Source: JADGRF01 sp036382515 (lineage in GTDB: Bacteria; Myxococcota_A; Polyangia; Polyangiales; JAFGIB01). Taken from it: a stretch of 17,380 nucleotides of DNA. A model generated the notes under the pieces. It had not been told where the DNA came from and searched no databases. It was given only the letters and a program-made list of their open reading frames with translations. A program made the translations under genes and the position numbers. The stretch spans positions 1 through 17,380 of the forward strand of contig DASVHQ010000378.1 of NCBI GenBank assembly GCA_036382515.1. The letters run 5' to 3'. Below, piece after piece: positions 7,339 to 14,850 of the stretch (within the stretch, counting starts at the first letter, position 1; each line of letters starts with the position of its first letter).

Positions 7339-9645
7339 ATGAAATTCCCAGCTGACTGGCCCGAGCTGAATACAGCCGCGCCAGTCGACCTGACGGTCCA
7401 CGATCTCCCGCATGACTCGTCGACCACCGAATGGTGGTACATGAACGGTCACTGCGTCATCGAAAGTGGAGAGCGTTATTCACTGTTCGCGGCGTTCTTC
7501 CGCAAGGAAAAGGGGCGCGATCCCAAGACGCAGCAACCGCTCTACGCTCACTCGCTGACCTGGGCGATCTGCGACGTCGAAGGCGAAACCTTCCCGCACG
7601 TCTCGCGGGTTGACGAGAACGCGGCGCAAGAAGGCTTGAAGCGCATGAATCGGGGCCTCGGCTCCAAGGACGAGCGCCTCAACCGTGCACTGCGCGAGAT
7701 CCTGGAGCGCGGCCAGGTACCCACGCCCGACCGCGTGTTCGGCGGCCGCGTGTTCGTGAACCAGCGGCGCCTCGAACTCGACTACGCCGGTGACACGTTC
7801 CGCAAGAACGACGACGGCACGTATTCGCTCAAGCTCTTCGATCGGCGCCAGGCGCTGGGCTGCGAGCTCAAGTTCACGCCGAGGAAGCCAGCGACCCGCC
7901 ACGGCCACGACGGCGTGGTGCGCGGCTCCGACGACGAGACGATGTTCTACTACTTCATCCCGCGCTGCGAGCTGACGGGAACGATCACGCACCGTGGCGT
8001 CGAGCACGAGCTCAAGCAGGGCCAGGGCTGGTACGATCACGAGTTCGGCTTCGGCGAGCGCGGTGACGACGTCGTCGACGACGCGGCCGAGGCGAAACTG
8101 CCCGCCGCCGAGCGCCAGCGCATCCAGGCCGAGCGCAAGAAGCGCATCGACGAACGCCAGGTCGGCTGGAACTGGGTCTCGGCCCAGCTCGACGACGGCA
8201 GCGAGCTCACGGTCTATCCCGAGCTCTACGTGCACAGCGGCAAGAGCGCCGGCACGCATGCCATCACGATCGGCAAAGATGGCGAGCGCAAGACTTGGGA
8301 AGGCGCGAGCTTCGAGCCACTCGAGATGTGGCAGAGCACGCAGACCTTTTTCGACTACCCGATCCGTTGGCGGCTGCAGATCCCCACGGCAGGTCTCGAC
8401 GTCGAGGTGAGCGCGGCGTTCGATGACCAGGAGTTCATCACGCTGATCTCGAAGCCTTCGTTCTGGGAAGGTCGCGTCGAGGTCAAGGGCACGCGCGAAG
8501 GCAAGCCGGTTTCAGGCCTTGGTTACGTGGAGCGCAGCGGGTTTGCGCCGTTCGAAGACCTGGACGGTTTCTTCGAGCAAGTCGGCAAGACCGTGCGGCG
8601 CTCGGTCGAGAACGTGGTGCCCAAGCACCCGACGTTCACGCAAGCGCGCGATCTGCTCGCGTCGAAGGACAAAGAGCACTACATGGAGGGCGTCGACATC
8701 GAGCAGTACGCGCGCACGCACATCCATCCGATTCGCGACATCGTCGACCGCGGCGGCAAGGGTTGGCGGTCGTATGCTGCCATCACCTGCTGCGACATCG
8801 TCGGCGGCGACTCGCGCAAGTTCGTGCAGTGGCTGGCGATGCCGGAGCTCATGCACGTGGGCTCGCTGATCGTCGACGACGTACAGGACAAGTCGGTCAC
8901 GCGTCGTGGCGGCCCGACGGCACACATGATCTACGGCGAGGCACAGGCCATCAACTCGGGCACGGCAGCCTACTTCATCGGTCACCGCTTGCTGACCAGC
9001 GAGCACGTGTCCGACAGCGATCAGCTCAAGCTCTACGAGCTGTACTTCGACGCGCTGCGCGCCGGTCACGCCGGCCAGGCGCTCGACATCGACGGCTTCG
9101 AGTCGCTGATGCCAGCCGTGGTCGAGACCGGCAAGAGCGATGTGCTGGAGAGCCGTGTGCTCGCCGTGCATCGCCTGAAGACGGCGGCACCCGCGGGTTG
9201 CTTGGCGCGCATGGGCGCGATCGGCGGCGGCGGTAGCAAGGCTCAGGTCGAAGGGCTCGGGCGTTTCTTCGAAGACCTGGGCCTCGCGTTCCAGATCATC
9301 GACGACGTGCTCAACCTGCGCGGGTTCAAGGGCAACCTCAAGGCGAAGGCCGAAGACGTGCAGCAAGGCAAGATCACCTTGCCAGTGGCCAAGGCCATGT
9401 CGCGTCTCGGGCCCGCGGATCGCAAGTGGATGTACGAGACGCTGCGCACCAAGCCCGAAGACATGCGTGTGGTCGAGAGCGTCGTGCAGAAGCTCGAGAG
9501 CTGCGGCGCGGTCGACGCGTGTGTCGATCAGGCGCGCAGCCTGGTCGAGGGCGGCTGGACCAAAATCGCACCGCTGATCGACGACTCGCTGGCGAAGATG
9601 ATGCTGCGGGCGTTCGGTTGGTACGTGCTCGAACGCCACTACTGA
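7339..9645 (+). CDS. Fusion of CrtC/AttH lipocalin-type domain and isoprenyl diphosphate synthase
   Basis: This is a 768-residue two-domain protein without a signal peptide, so probably cytosolic. Residues about 1-400 match the CrtC (carotenoid 1,2-hydratase)/AttH family: EWWYMNGH (31-38), WYDHEFGFG (from W231) and WNWVSAQLDDGSEL are its hallmarks, and a charged helical insert (about 241-272) separates the last two. Residues about 430-768 are a complete trans-prenyltransferase: GGKGWRS (472-478), first Asp-rich motif DDVQD (513-517), RRGGPTAH, KT (K614) and second Asp-rich motif DDVLN (655-659), then QGK (676-678). GGKGWRS departs from the usual GGKRxRP, and the last Asp of the second motif is Asn, as in some eukaryotic GGPP synthases. 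A small residue at -5 from DDVQD suggests the product is not limited at C15. The ATG at 7339 is preceded in frame by a GTG at 7336; GAGG at 7325-7328 suits either. Joining chain elongation to a terpene-modifying domain suggests coupled synthesis, but neither substrate nor product is known. Confidence 0.9.
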   Translation: MKFPADWPELNTAAPVDLTVHDLPHDSSTTEWWYMNGHCVIESGERYSLFAAFFRKEKGRDPKTQQPLYAHSLTWAICDVEGETFPHVSRVDENAAQEGLKRMNRGLGSKDERLNRALREILERGQVPTPDRVFGGRVFVNQRRLELDYAGDTFRKNDDGTYSLKLFDRRQALGCELKFTPRKPATRHGHDGVVRGSDDETMFYYFIPRCELTGTITHRGVEHELKQGQGWYDHEFGFGERGDDVVDDAAEAKLPAAERQRIQAERKKRIDERQVGWNWVSAQLDDGSELTVYPELYVHSGKSAGTHAITIGKDGERKTWEGASFEPLEMWQSTQTFFDYPIRWRLQIPTAGLDVEVSAAFDDQEFITLISKPSFWEGRVEVKGTREGKPVSGLGYVERSGFAPFEDLDGFFEQVGKTVRRSVENVVPKHPTFTQARDLLASKDKEHYMEGVDIEQYARTHIHPIRDIVDRGGKGWRSYAAITCCDIVGGDSRKFVQWLAMPELMHVGSLIVDDVQDKSVTRRGGPTAHMIYGEAQAINSGTAAYFIGHRLLTSEHVSDSDQLKLYELYFDALRAGHAGQALDIDGFESLMPAVVETGKSDVLESRVLAVHRLKTAAPAGCLARMGAIGGGGSKAQVEGLGRFFEDLGLAFQIIDDVLNLRGFKGNLKAKAEDVQQGKITLPVAKAMSRLGPADRKWMYETLRTKPEDMRVVESVVQKLESCGAVDACVDQARSLVEGGWTKIAPLIDDSLAKMMLRAFGWYVLERHY

Positions 9646-9695
9646 AACAGCGCCGGCTGGAGCGCGACCTGCGTCGTGTTCCAGGCGCCCTGTTT
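9645..9695. terminator. Candidate bidirectional terminator
   Basis: AAACAG-CGCC (9645-9654) pairs with GGCG-cc-CTGTTT (9684-9695) with a two-base bulge, around a loop that can fold further. The A-rich left and T-rich right arms suit termination from both strands, and the element lies exactly between the convergent fusion gene and methyltransferase gene. Confidence 0.4.
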
Positions 9696-9705
9696 GCGCA
9701 GCGCG

Positions 9706-10569
9706 CTAGGCGCGGTAGACCGCCATCACGTCGGTCTCGGGCGCGAAGAAGTAGCCGAAGAAGCCCCAGAAGAGGGTGAGCGGGGTGAGGAGCTTCCAGC
9801 TCAGGCGAATCGGCTCGAGCGCGAGGTCAACCGTGTTGTCGTGCGCCTGGAAGTAGTGGGTGAGGAAGCGCGAGTTCACGAACGGCACGAGCGTGTTGGC
9901 GTACATCGTTGGGTAGTAGCGTTCCAGCTTCCAACCCAGCGGGTCACCGAGCGTGTGCAGCATGCGCTTACTGAAGATGTGGCGGTGATAGGGCTGGTGC
10001 AGCGTGTGCACGCGCAGCTCGGGGTGCTGCAGGTCGATGGCGCTGGCGTTCGGCGTGCCGATCGCGACGGCGCCACCGGGTTTCACGAGGCCCTGCAACG
10101 TGCCCAGGAAGTCCCACGGCTCGGGCACGTGCTCGAGCACGTCCTGCGTCACGATCAGGTCGTAGCGTTCGCCTAGCACGCTGCGGTCCGCGAAGCTCTC
10201 GGAGTACTCGTCGAAACCGTGGGTGTTGGGGTAACCACTGGCGCGCAGGAAGCGCACGAGCGCCCCCGCGCCGCAGCCGTAGTCCAGCACGCGATGCTCG
10301 GGGCGAAGGCCGGCCGCCTCTAGTCGCGAGACTTGCTTGCGGTACATCGCGCGCAGCATCCAGTCGACCTTCGTGTCGACCAGATGGTGGAACGGGTACT
10401 CGCGGTAGTAGTGAGCAAGGTCGACGTCGTCCGCGGCGTGGAGACTGCCGCATTCCCCGCAGCGCCAGAGCCGAAACTGCTCGCTCTTGAACTTGCGAAC
10501 GTTGCTGCGCACCGACGCACGTTCAACGGTTTCTGGCTGGTCTTTGCGGCAAATGTTGCAGTACGGCAT
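9706..10569 (-). CDS. Class I SAM methyltransferase with N-terminal CxxC zinc-ribbon-like module
   Basis: This 287-aa protein starts at the ATG at 10569 (MPYCNICRKDQPE); a longer open frame to 10635 has no added support. Two CxxC pairs (C4/C7 and C37/C40 in WRCGECGSLH) form a zinc-ribbon-like module often found before the methyltransferase domain in cell-surface sugar and antibiotic-sugar methyltransferases. The catalytic domain shows motif I VLDYGCGAGALV (D96-G102), the acidic end of strand 2 in HGFDEYSE (D120), VTQDVLEHVPEP, and LKPGG-like VKPGGAVAIGTPN, all typical of the Methyltransf_11/12/23 group. A hydrophobic stretch near the C-terminus (LLTPLTLFWGFFGYFF) could contact the membrane. 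A TAGGCT hexamer lies 11 nt before the ATG. It is a lone gene, convergent with the fusion gene and divergent from the lipoprotein operon. Acceptor unknown; a sugar or lipid-linked sugar is the best guess. Confidence 0.87.
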   Translation of the reverse strand: MPYCNICRKDQPETVERASVRSNVRKFKSEQFRLWRCGECGSLHAADDVDLAHYYREYPFHHLVDTKVDWMLRAMYRKQVSRLEAAGLRPEHRVLDYGCGAGALVRFLRASGYPNTHGFDEYSESFADRSVLGERYDLIVTQDVLEHVPEPWDFLGTLQGLVKPGGAVAIGTPNASAIDLQHPELRVHTLHQPYHRHIFSKRMLHTLGDPLGWKLERYYPTMYANTLVPFVNSRFLTHYFQAHDNTVDLALEPIRLSWKLLTPLTLFWGFFGYFFAPETDVMAVYRA

Positions 10570-10580
10570 GGGCAAGACGC

Positions 10581-10611
10581 AGCCTACGCCAAACGACGCC
10601 CGGGGTGCGAA
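10581..10611 (-). promoter_or_regulatory. Weak promoter-like pair upstream of the minus-strand methyltransferase
   Basis: On the minus strand TTCGCA (10606-10611) and TAGGCT (10581-10586) are separated by 19 nt, and the -10-like element ends 11 nt before the ATG at 10569. No ribosome binding site is visible, so a very short leader is implied. The spacing is long for sigma70, hence low confidence. Confidence 0.25.
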
Positions 10612-10749
10612 CCTGCTGCATGGCGAATTCCGCACCTACCAAGCCGGGGACGTGACGGATCGTCCGGCCAGACGCATAGATCGAGTTGGCTCGCTGAGCA
10701 TACAGGTGCCCACCTGCCCGAAGCTGGCGCACGTGCTGCGCAGGCAGCA

Positions 10750-10755
10750 TATAAT
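10750..10755 (+). promoter_or_regulatory. Consensus -10 element (TATAAT) of the lipoprotein operon
   Basis: A perfect TATAAT stands out in this GC-rich sequence, 24 nt before the ATG at 10780. Transcription would start near 10762, and GAGAGG (10763-10768) then serves as ribosome binding site. No good -35 is seen at 16-18 nt upstream, so an activator or alternative recognition may be involved. Confidence 0.5.
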
Positions 10756-10779
10756 GTCTGCCGAGAGGTATTGCCGGTG

Positions 10780-11685
10780 ATGTTCAGATCCGCTGTTGTT
10801 CCAAGCTCGAGAGCTGCGCGGGCGTCGTTGCTCGCGCTTTTTGCGTCCTGTGCGTGCGTGCTCGCGGCCTGCGGCAGTGACCCTGCCGCAGCGACGACTT
10901 CGTGCAGCAGCAGCGGCGTGACAGTCACCGGCGTAGTGAAGGAGCTGAAGCCCGGAATCGAGCGTCAGAAGTACCCCACGCTGCAGGACGTCGAGGTGTG
11001 CGTCTACGAGCACCCGCAGACGCCGTGCGTGAAGACCAGCAGCGCCGGGACCTACTCGATGTGCGGCGTGCCGGCCAACTCGGAGTTGCTCTTGTCGTTC
11101 AAGAAAGACGGCTACGCGCAGGCGCTGCGCATGCTGAGCACGCGCCAGGAGGACTACGCCATCCTGGCCGAGACCGTGCTCGGCTCGATCGACTACGGCG
11201 TCTCGCAGCTCAAGCACTTCGACTACACGGCCGCCGACGTCTCGGGCGGCGCGATCCAGTTTTTCGCCGCGAACCCGGCCAACGGTGTGTTGCAAGTCGC
11301 CACGCTCGAGGGCTACACGGCCAAGCTCGAGAACGTCGACGGCACGCAGGCCATCTGCGCCATCAAGGGCGGCACGAGCGCGTGCAGGCCGGTGTATCTC
11401 GATGACACGGGCACGGCGGATCCCACGCTGACCAAGTCGTCGCACTGGGGGGTGGGTGCCTTTGGCAACGTGCCTGCTGGCAAGTACGTGCTGCGCATCA
11501 CGCACCCCACGTTGGTCTGCAATCAGCACCTGCCCGAGTCGGGCTGGAAGGCGAAAGACGCCGACAGCGTGCTCGTGGAATCGGTCACCGACTGGATCAC
11601 GGCGCAGACCGGTGTGTTCTGCCAGGAACCCGACAACGGCTCTGACGCAGGCTCGGCCGCAGGCGCCGACGCAGGAGCGAACTAG
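10780..11685 (+). CDS. Cys-rich exported lipoprotein, beta-sandwich-like, upstream of PHM-like gene
   Basis: This 301-aa protein has a lipoprotein signal (LLALFASCACVLAAC) with the lipobox Cys at residue 31, followed by Gly and not Asp, which by the enterobacterial rule points to outer-membrane sorting. GAGAGG (10763-10768) precedes the start; a GTG directly before the ATG (10777) is an in-frame alternative. The N-terminal half (VTVTGVVKELKPGIE through AGTYSMCGVPANSELLLSFKKDGY) resembles carboxypeptidase-regulatory-like/CNA-B beta sandwiches, which present a repeated V-x-G-x-V...G-x-Y-x-hydrophobic-G-V-P pattern. Eight or more Cys in the mature part suggest disulfides. The tail is low complexity (GSDAGSAAGADAGAN). 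Its stop codon touches the ATG of the next gene, so the two are one operon. It is probably a binding or scaffold partner of the copper enzyme; no catalytic motif was recognised. Confidence 0.85.
   Translation: MFRSAVVPSSRAARASLLALFASCACVLAACGSDPAAATTSCSSSGVTVTGVVKELKPGIERQKYPTLQDVEVCVYEHPQTPCVKTSSAGTYSMCGVPANSELLLSFKKDGYAQALRMLSTRQEDYAILAETVLGSIDYGVSQLKHFDYTAADVSGGAIQFFAANPANGVLQVATLEGYTAKLENVDGTQAICAIKGGTSACRPVYLDDTGTADPTLTKSSHWGVGAFGNVPAGKYVLRITHPTLVCNQHLPESGWKAKDADSVLVESVTDWITAQTGVFCQEPDNGSDAGSAAGADAGAN
11673..11677 (+). promoter_or_regulatory. Ribosome binding site AGGAG for the PHM-like gene
   Basis: AGGAG lies inside the last codons of the upstream lipoprotein gene, 8 nt before the ATG at 11686. 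It supports that start and coupled translation, since the upstream TAG abuts the ATG with no gap. Confidence 0.7.
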
Positions 11686-12801
11686 ATGGGTATTGCTCCA
11701 CGGATGCAGCGCGGTGGCTGGGCCATCGCGACGGGCTTGCTACTGATCACCGGCTGCGCCAGCGGCAAGGCCGGGAGCGCAGCTGACGGCGGCGCCAGTA
11801 GCGATGGCGCTTGCTCGAGCGCGAGCACGCCCGGCAGCGACTGCGTCAATCCGATCCGCTTCGACTTCAAGCCGACCGATGTGAACATCGTGGCGGACCT
11901 GAAGAAGAACCAGAACATCGACTTCAGCGTGCCGACGGACGGCTTCCAGATCACCACGCAGGGCATCAAGCTCGGGCCCAGCGAAGACGACGAGTGGTGC
12001 GAGGCGTTCGAGATCCCCAAGAACCCGGACACCAAGGATGGCTCCTGGTGCATCACGCGCTTCGAGGTCGCAATGACCAAGGGCTATCACCACCTGTTCG
12101 TGGCGAAGGCACCCGTTGGCTCCAAGAGCGAGAGCCTGATGGAAGTCGGCAAGCGGGTGCGCTGCGTGGGCGGCGCGCACATTGCGTATGGCACCGATCT
12201 GTTGCCGATTCCGCTGCCGCAGGGCGCCTACGCCGACGTGCCGTACTACAAGGGTATCGGCGAGAAGTTCACGCCCGGTCAGAAGCTCAGCGTGAACTAC
12301 CACTACCTGAACACCACGAGCAAAGACATCATCGGCGTCACCATGCTCAACTTCCACGGCGGCTCGTGTGCTGGCCTGGTGGAGATGCAGCAGTTCGGCT
12401 TCTACAACCAGGACATCGCGGTACCGCCGAACGGCAAGCAAGCCACCTCGATGAGCGGCACGTTCACCCAGGACGTGTACGTCTATGATCTGTTCCGCCA
12501 CACGCACCGCCGGGGCCGCGACGTGCCGATCTCGTACTACAAGGGGCCCAAGGACGGGCAGCTGATCTTCAAGAGCCCCGACTACGAGCTGGGCGCAGGC
12601 TTTCGCTTCCCGGAGCCCATGCTCTTCCACAAGGGCGAGGGCCTGACGTTCGTGTGCAACTACGAAAACACGACCGACCGTTACATTCGCTTTGGGCCCA
12701 CGGCGAACGACGAGATGTGCATGCTGCTGGGCACCTGGTGGGTCGCGAACAAGACCGACCTGCCGGAGACCCAGCACCGCTACAAGTGGCCGCAACCCTG
12801 A
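11686..12801 (+). CDS. PHM-like copper type II ascorbate-dependent monooxygenase, lipoprotein
   Basis: This predicted surface or periplasmic copper enzyme of 371 aa hydroxylates an unknown substrate with O2 and a reductant, by analogy with peptidylglycine alpha-hydroxylating monooxygenase and dopamine beta-monooxygenase. The signal ends in lipobox ITGC (C24), followed by a Gly/Ala/Ser-rich tether (25-52). The two-domain PHM layout is visible. In domain 1, GYHHLFV gives H135/H136 and SVNYHYLN gives H206, matching the three CuH ligands. In domain 2, FRHTHRRG gives H272/H274 and NDEMCM gives M344, matching the CuM ligands. All six ligands are therefore present and in order. Many Cys suggest disulfides. 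AGGAG precedes the ATG, which touches the stop of the upstream lipoprotein gene. The family call rests on ligand order and spacing; substrate and electron donor are inferred only by analogy. Confidence 0.88.
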   Translation: MGIAPRMQRGGWAIATGLLLITGCASGKAGSAADGGASSDGACSSASTPGSDCVNPIRFDFKPTDVNIVADLKKNQNIDFSVPTDGFQITTQGIKLGPSEDDEWCEAFEIPKNPDTKDGSWCITRFEVAMTKGYHHLFVAKAPVGSKSESLMEVGKRVRCVGGAHIAYGTDLLPIPLPQGAYADVPYYKGIGEKFTPGQKLSVNYHYLNTTSKDIIGVTMLNFHGGSCAGLVEMQQFGFYNQDIAVPPNGKQATSMSGTFTQDVYVYDLFRHTHRRGRDVPISYYKGPKDGQLIFKSPDYELGAGFRFPEPMLFHKGEGLTFVCNYENTTDRYIRFGPTANDEMCMLLGTWWVANKTDLPETQHRYKWPQP

Positions 12802-12838
12802 GAGCGGCTGCGGTGCGAGCATGCCGAGCGTGAACGAG

Positions 12839-12856
12839 CGGCGCCGGGTCGCGCCG
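12839..12856 (+). terminator. Possible terminator hairpin after the PHM-like gene
   Basis: CGGCGC (12839-12844) and GCGCCG (12851-12856) form a 6-bp stem with a 6-nt loop, 37 nt after the stop codon. There is no T-tract, so this may simply reflect the base composition. Confidence 0.25.
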
Positions 12857-12935
12857 ACGACGAACCAACCCGGCCGCACACGCCGCGGGCTGCGAGCTTG
12901 ATGCATGGAGCCGCGCGAGCGGGCGCGGAGCCTGA

Positions 12936-12941
12936 TAGAGT
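12936..12941 (+). promoter_or_regulatory. -10-like TAGAGT close to start codon
   Basis: TAGAGT fits the TANNNT pattern and ends 9 nt before the ATG at 12951; no ribosome binding site or clear -35 is visible. It would give a leaderless or near-leaderless transcript. Confidence 0.3.
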
Positions 12942-12950
12942 CTGCCGGAA

Positions 12951-14768
12951 ATGAGACCCCCGCTCTTCGCGCGTGCGCTCTTGACGGTGTCACTCTTGGC
13001 TGCATGGCAGGGCAGCGCGAGAGCGCAAGCGCGAGCGCGAGCGCCGAAGCCGCCTGCAACCGCGGCTGCGAGCGAGCCAGCCAGCCAGCCGCCCGTGGCG
13101 CATGACCCACCGGCGCGCGGGGCACCCGCGCAAGCCGATGCACCGCCCGCTTCCTTCGCGCCCACGCCTAGCAGCGTCGCAGCGGCCTCACGGGATGCGG
13201 GCCAAACGCCGCAGGCAAGCGCCTCCGGCGAAGACGTGATCCTCGATCCCGAGCTGGCGGGCACGGCGTCGCCTGCAACGCCGGCGGTGATCGCCGTGAC
13301 GACCGGTGCAAGCGACAAGAACACCACACCGAGCGCGAATGCGGCCGAGGCCCGGGTGGTGCTGCACACGCGCGCCGCGACAAAGACGCAGCGCAACGAT
13401 CCTGGGCAAGACATCTATCAGAGCACCACGCTCGCGACCTTCGATGCGACCGTCCGGCGTTCTGAGTCGCTGCGCTTCGTTGTGGGCCTGCGCGCGCGCT
13501 ACCGCTTCGCGTCGATGGCGGCGAACACCGCCGATGCCGTGGCGAGCCATGCCGAGCTCGACGTGCTGCCGACGGCCGGCTACGTCGACAGCAAGCTGGC
13601 GGACGGGCTGCACCTGCAGCTCGGTTATCAGCCCGTGCATCTGGGGCGCTTCGACATTTTTTCGGCAACCGACGTGCTCGCCGTGCACGACCTGCGTGAT
13701 GGCGCCGCGACCATGGCCGAGGCCGCGGAGGTCGCACAGATCTCGGCGCTGGCCGACTACGACGTGAGCAGCTGGCTGTCGTTTCGCGCGATCTACGTGC
13801 CGTTCTTCACGGCGCATGTGATCTCGGTCGTGCAGAGCGACTACGCGCTGGTGCGCGCGACGCAGGCGGGGACCGACGCCGCGTTTCGCAACTCGGGCGA
13901 TCAAGGCGCGCGCTTGCAGGGTCTGTTGCTGCACAACCTCACGCGTGGAGATCGGGACAGCATCGCGCAGAGCGGACTCGCGGCGCTCGGGCCCGATCCG
14001 ACGTTCGCACAGCCGCAGGGCGCACTGCGCGCGATGGCACACAGCGCCTCGGGCGAAGTGGCGCTCACCGCCGCCACCGCGCTCGAGCATCTGCCGGCGC
14101 TGCGCGCGAGCCAAACGCTGAAGGACTACGTGAGAGATCCGTCCTCGCTCGATGCGCAGGCGCGGCTGGCGGCAGACAACCGCCCGCTCGTTCCGGAGTA
14201 CAACCGCTTCGCCGTGCTGTCCGCCGACGCCGTGACCGACATCGGCCCGGTCTCGGTCGGGCTCGAAGGCGCGTACATGGTGCATCGCACGCTGATGGCC
14301 GAGACGCAGGTGGCTGCGACCACGGGCTCGGGCAGCATGCCGGGCATTGCCACGCCTGCGTCCACCGATGTGCTGCAAGTGGGGGCACGCGCCGAGTACA
14401 TCCGCGGCACCGAGTGGCTCGTGGCGGCCGAGGCCTTCTTCGCGTACACGCTCAGCCCGGCCGGCCCCGGACCGCACCACTATCTGCTGATGGAAGAGGG
14501 TCGCTTCGCGCGCGGCGTGGGCGCGCTGGTCAGCTACGCACCCGATGCGGTCCCGATTCACCTCGAGCTCGGCGCAGGGCTGCTCAGCGGCCCGAGCCTC
14601 GTGGTCTCGCCGCGCGTGGCCTACTCGATCCTCGACAACTTCGATGTCGAGCTGGGCGCGCTCTTCGTGGAAGGGTCTGCGCCGGCGATCGGCAGCTCCA
14701 CGATCTCGCTCGGCCACGTCGACGACAACGTCGACCAGGTGTTCGTCGGCCTGCGCTACCTGCCCTGA
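12951..14768 (+). CDS. Predicted outer-membrane beta-barrel protein with Ala/Pro-rich N-terminal segment
   Basis: This 605-aa protein was not assigned to a named family. A signal peptide ends at ARA (residue 25). Residues about 26-95 are rich in Ala, Pro and Ser and probably disordered; their DNA begins with a GCGAGC-type low-complexity run near 13016-13050. From about residue 130 the sequence alternates hydrophobic and polar residues in strand-like stretches (LRFVVGLRARYRFASM, LHLQLGYQPVHLGRFDIF, VSVGLEGAYMV, DVLQVGARAEYI, FDVELGALFVEG, QVFVGLRYLP), as in outer-membrane barrels. LGRFDIFSATDVLAVHDLRD resembles the plug-like region of DUF1302-type or long-barrel proteins, a weak similarity only. 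The protein ends in Pro rather than the usual aromatic residue, with Tyr at -2 from the end. It is separate from the preceding operon by 149 bp with its own -10-like element. A channel or envelope structural role is likely. Confidence 0.75.
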   Translation: MRPPLFARALLTVSLLAAWQGSARAQARARAPKPPATAAASEPASQPPVAHDPPARGAPAQADAPPASFAPTPSSVAAASRDAGQTPQASASGEDVILDPELAGTASPATPAVIAVTTGASDKNTTPSANAAEARVVLHTRAATKTQRNDPGQDIYQSTTLATFDATVRRSESLRFVVGLRARYRFASMAANTADAVASHAELDVLPTAGYVDSKLADGLHLQLGYQPVHLGRFDIFSATDVLAVHDLRDGAATMAEAAEVAQISALADYDVSSWLSFRAIYVPFFTAHVISVVQSDYALVRATQAGTDAAFRNSGDQGARLQGLLLHNLTRGDRDSIAQSGLAALGPDPTFAQPQGALRAMAHSASGEVALTAATALEHLPALRASQTLKDYVRDPSSLDAQARLAADNRPLVPEYNRFAVLSADAVTDIGPVSVGLEGAYMVHRTLMAETQVAATTGSGSMPGIATPASTDVLQVGARAEYIRGTEWLVAAEAFFAYTLSPAGPGPHHYLLMEEGRFARGVGALVSYAPDAVPIHLELGAGLLSGPSLVVSPRVAYSILDNFDVELGALFVEGSAPAIGSSTISLGHVDDNVDQVFVGLRYLP

Positions 14769-14834
14769 GCGCACGCGCAACGGGCCCGAGCGTGGTCACC
14801 GTCGTGCCCGCGCGCAGGGTGCGCGGACTTGGTC

Positions 14835-14840
14835 TATGCT
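14835..14840 (+). promoter_or_regulatory. -10-like TATGCT close to start of the HAD gene
   Basis: TATGCT fits TANNNT and ends 10 nt before the ATG at 14851. It overlaps an earlier in-frame ATG (14836), which is one reason to prefer the later start. No ribosome binding site is evident. Confidence 0.3.
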
Positions 14841-14850
14841 GCGACGCACC

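Noticed and set aside
8512..9639. Long minus-strand open frame opposite the prenyl synthase domain
   Set aside because: The plus strand carries every prenyl synthase motif; the antisense frame is a composition artefact.
11740..13143. A 467-codon open frame on the minus strand opposite the PHM-like gene
   Set aside because: The plus strand encodes a protein with all copper ligands and a good ribosome binding site; the antisense product is low complexity with no recognisable motif.
13188..14780. A 530-codon open frame on the minus strand opposite the barrel protein gene
   Set aside because: It is the mirror of strong G/C bias at third positions; its translation is Arg/His-rich with no domain, and the plus-strand product has a signal peptide and strand pattern.
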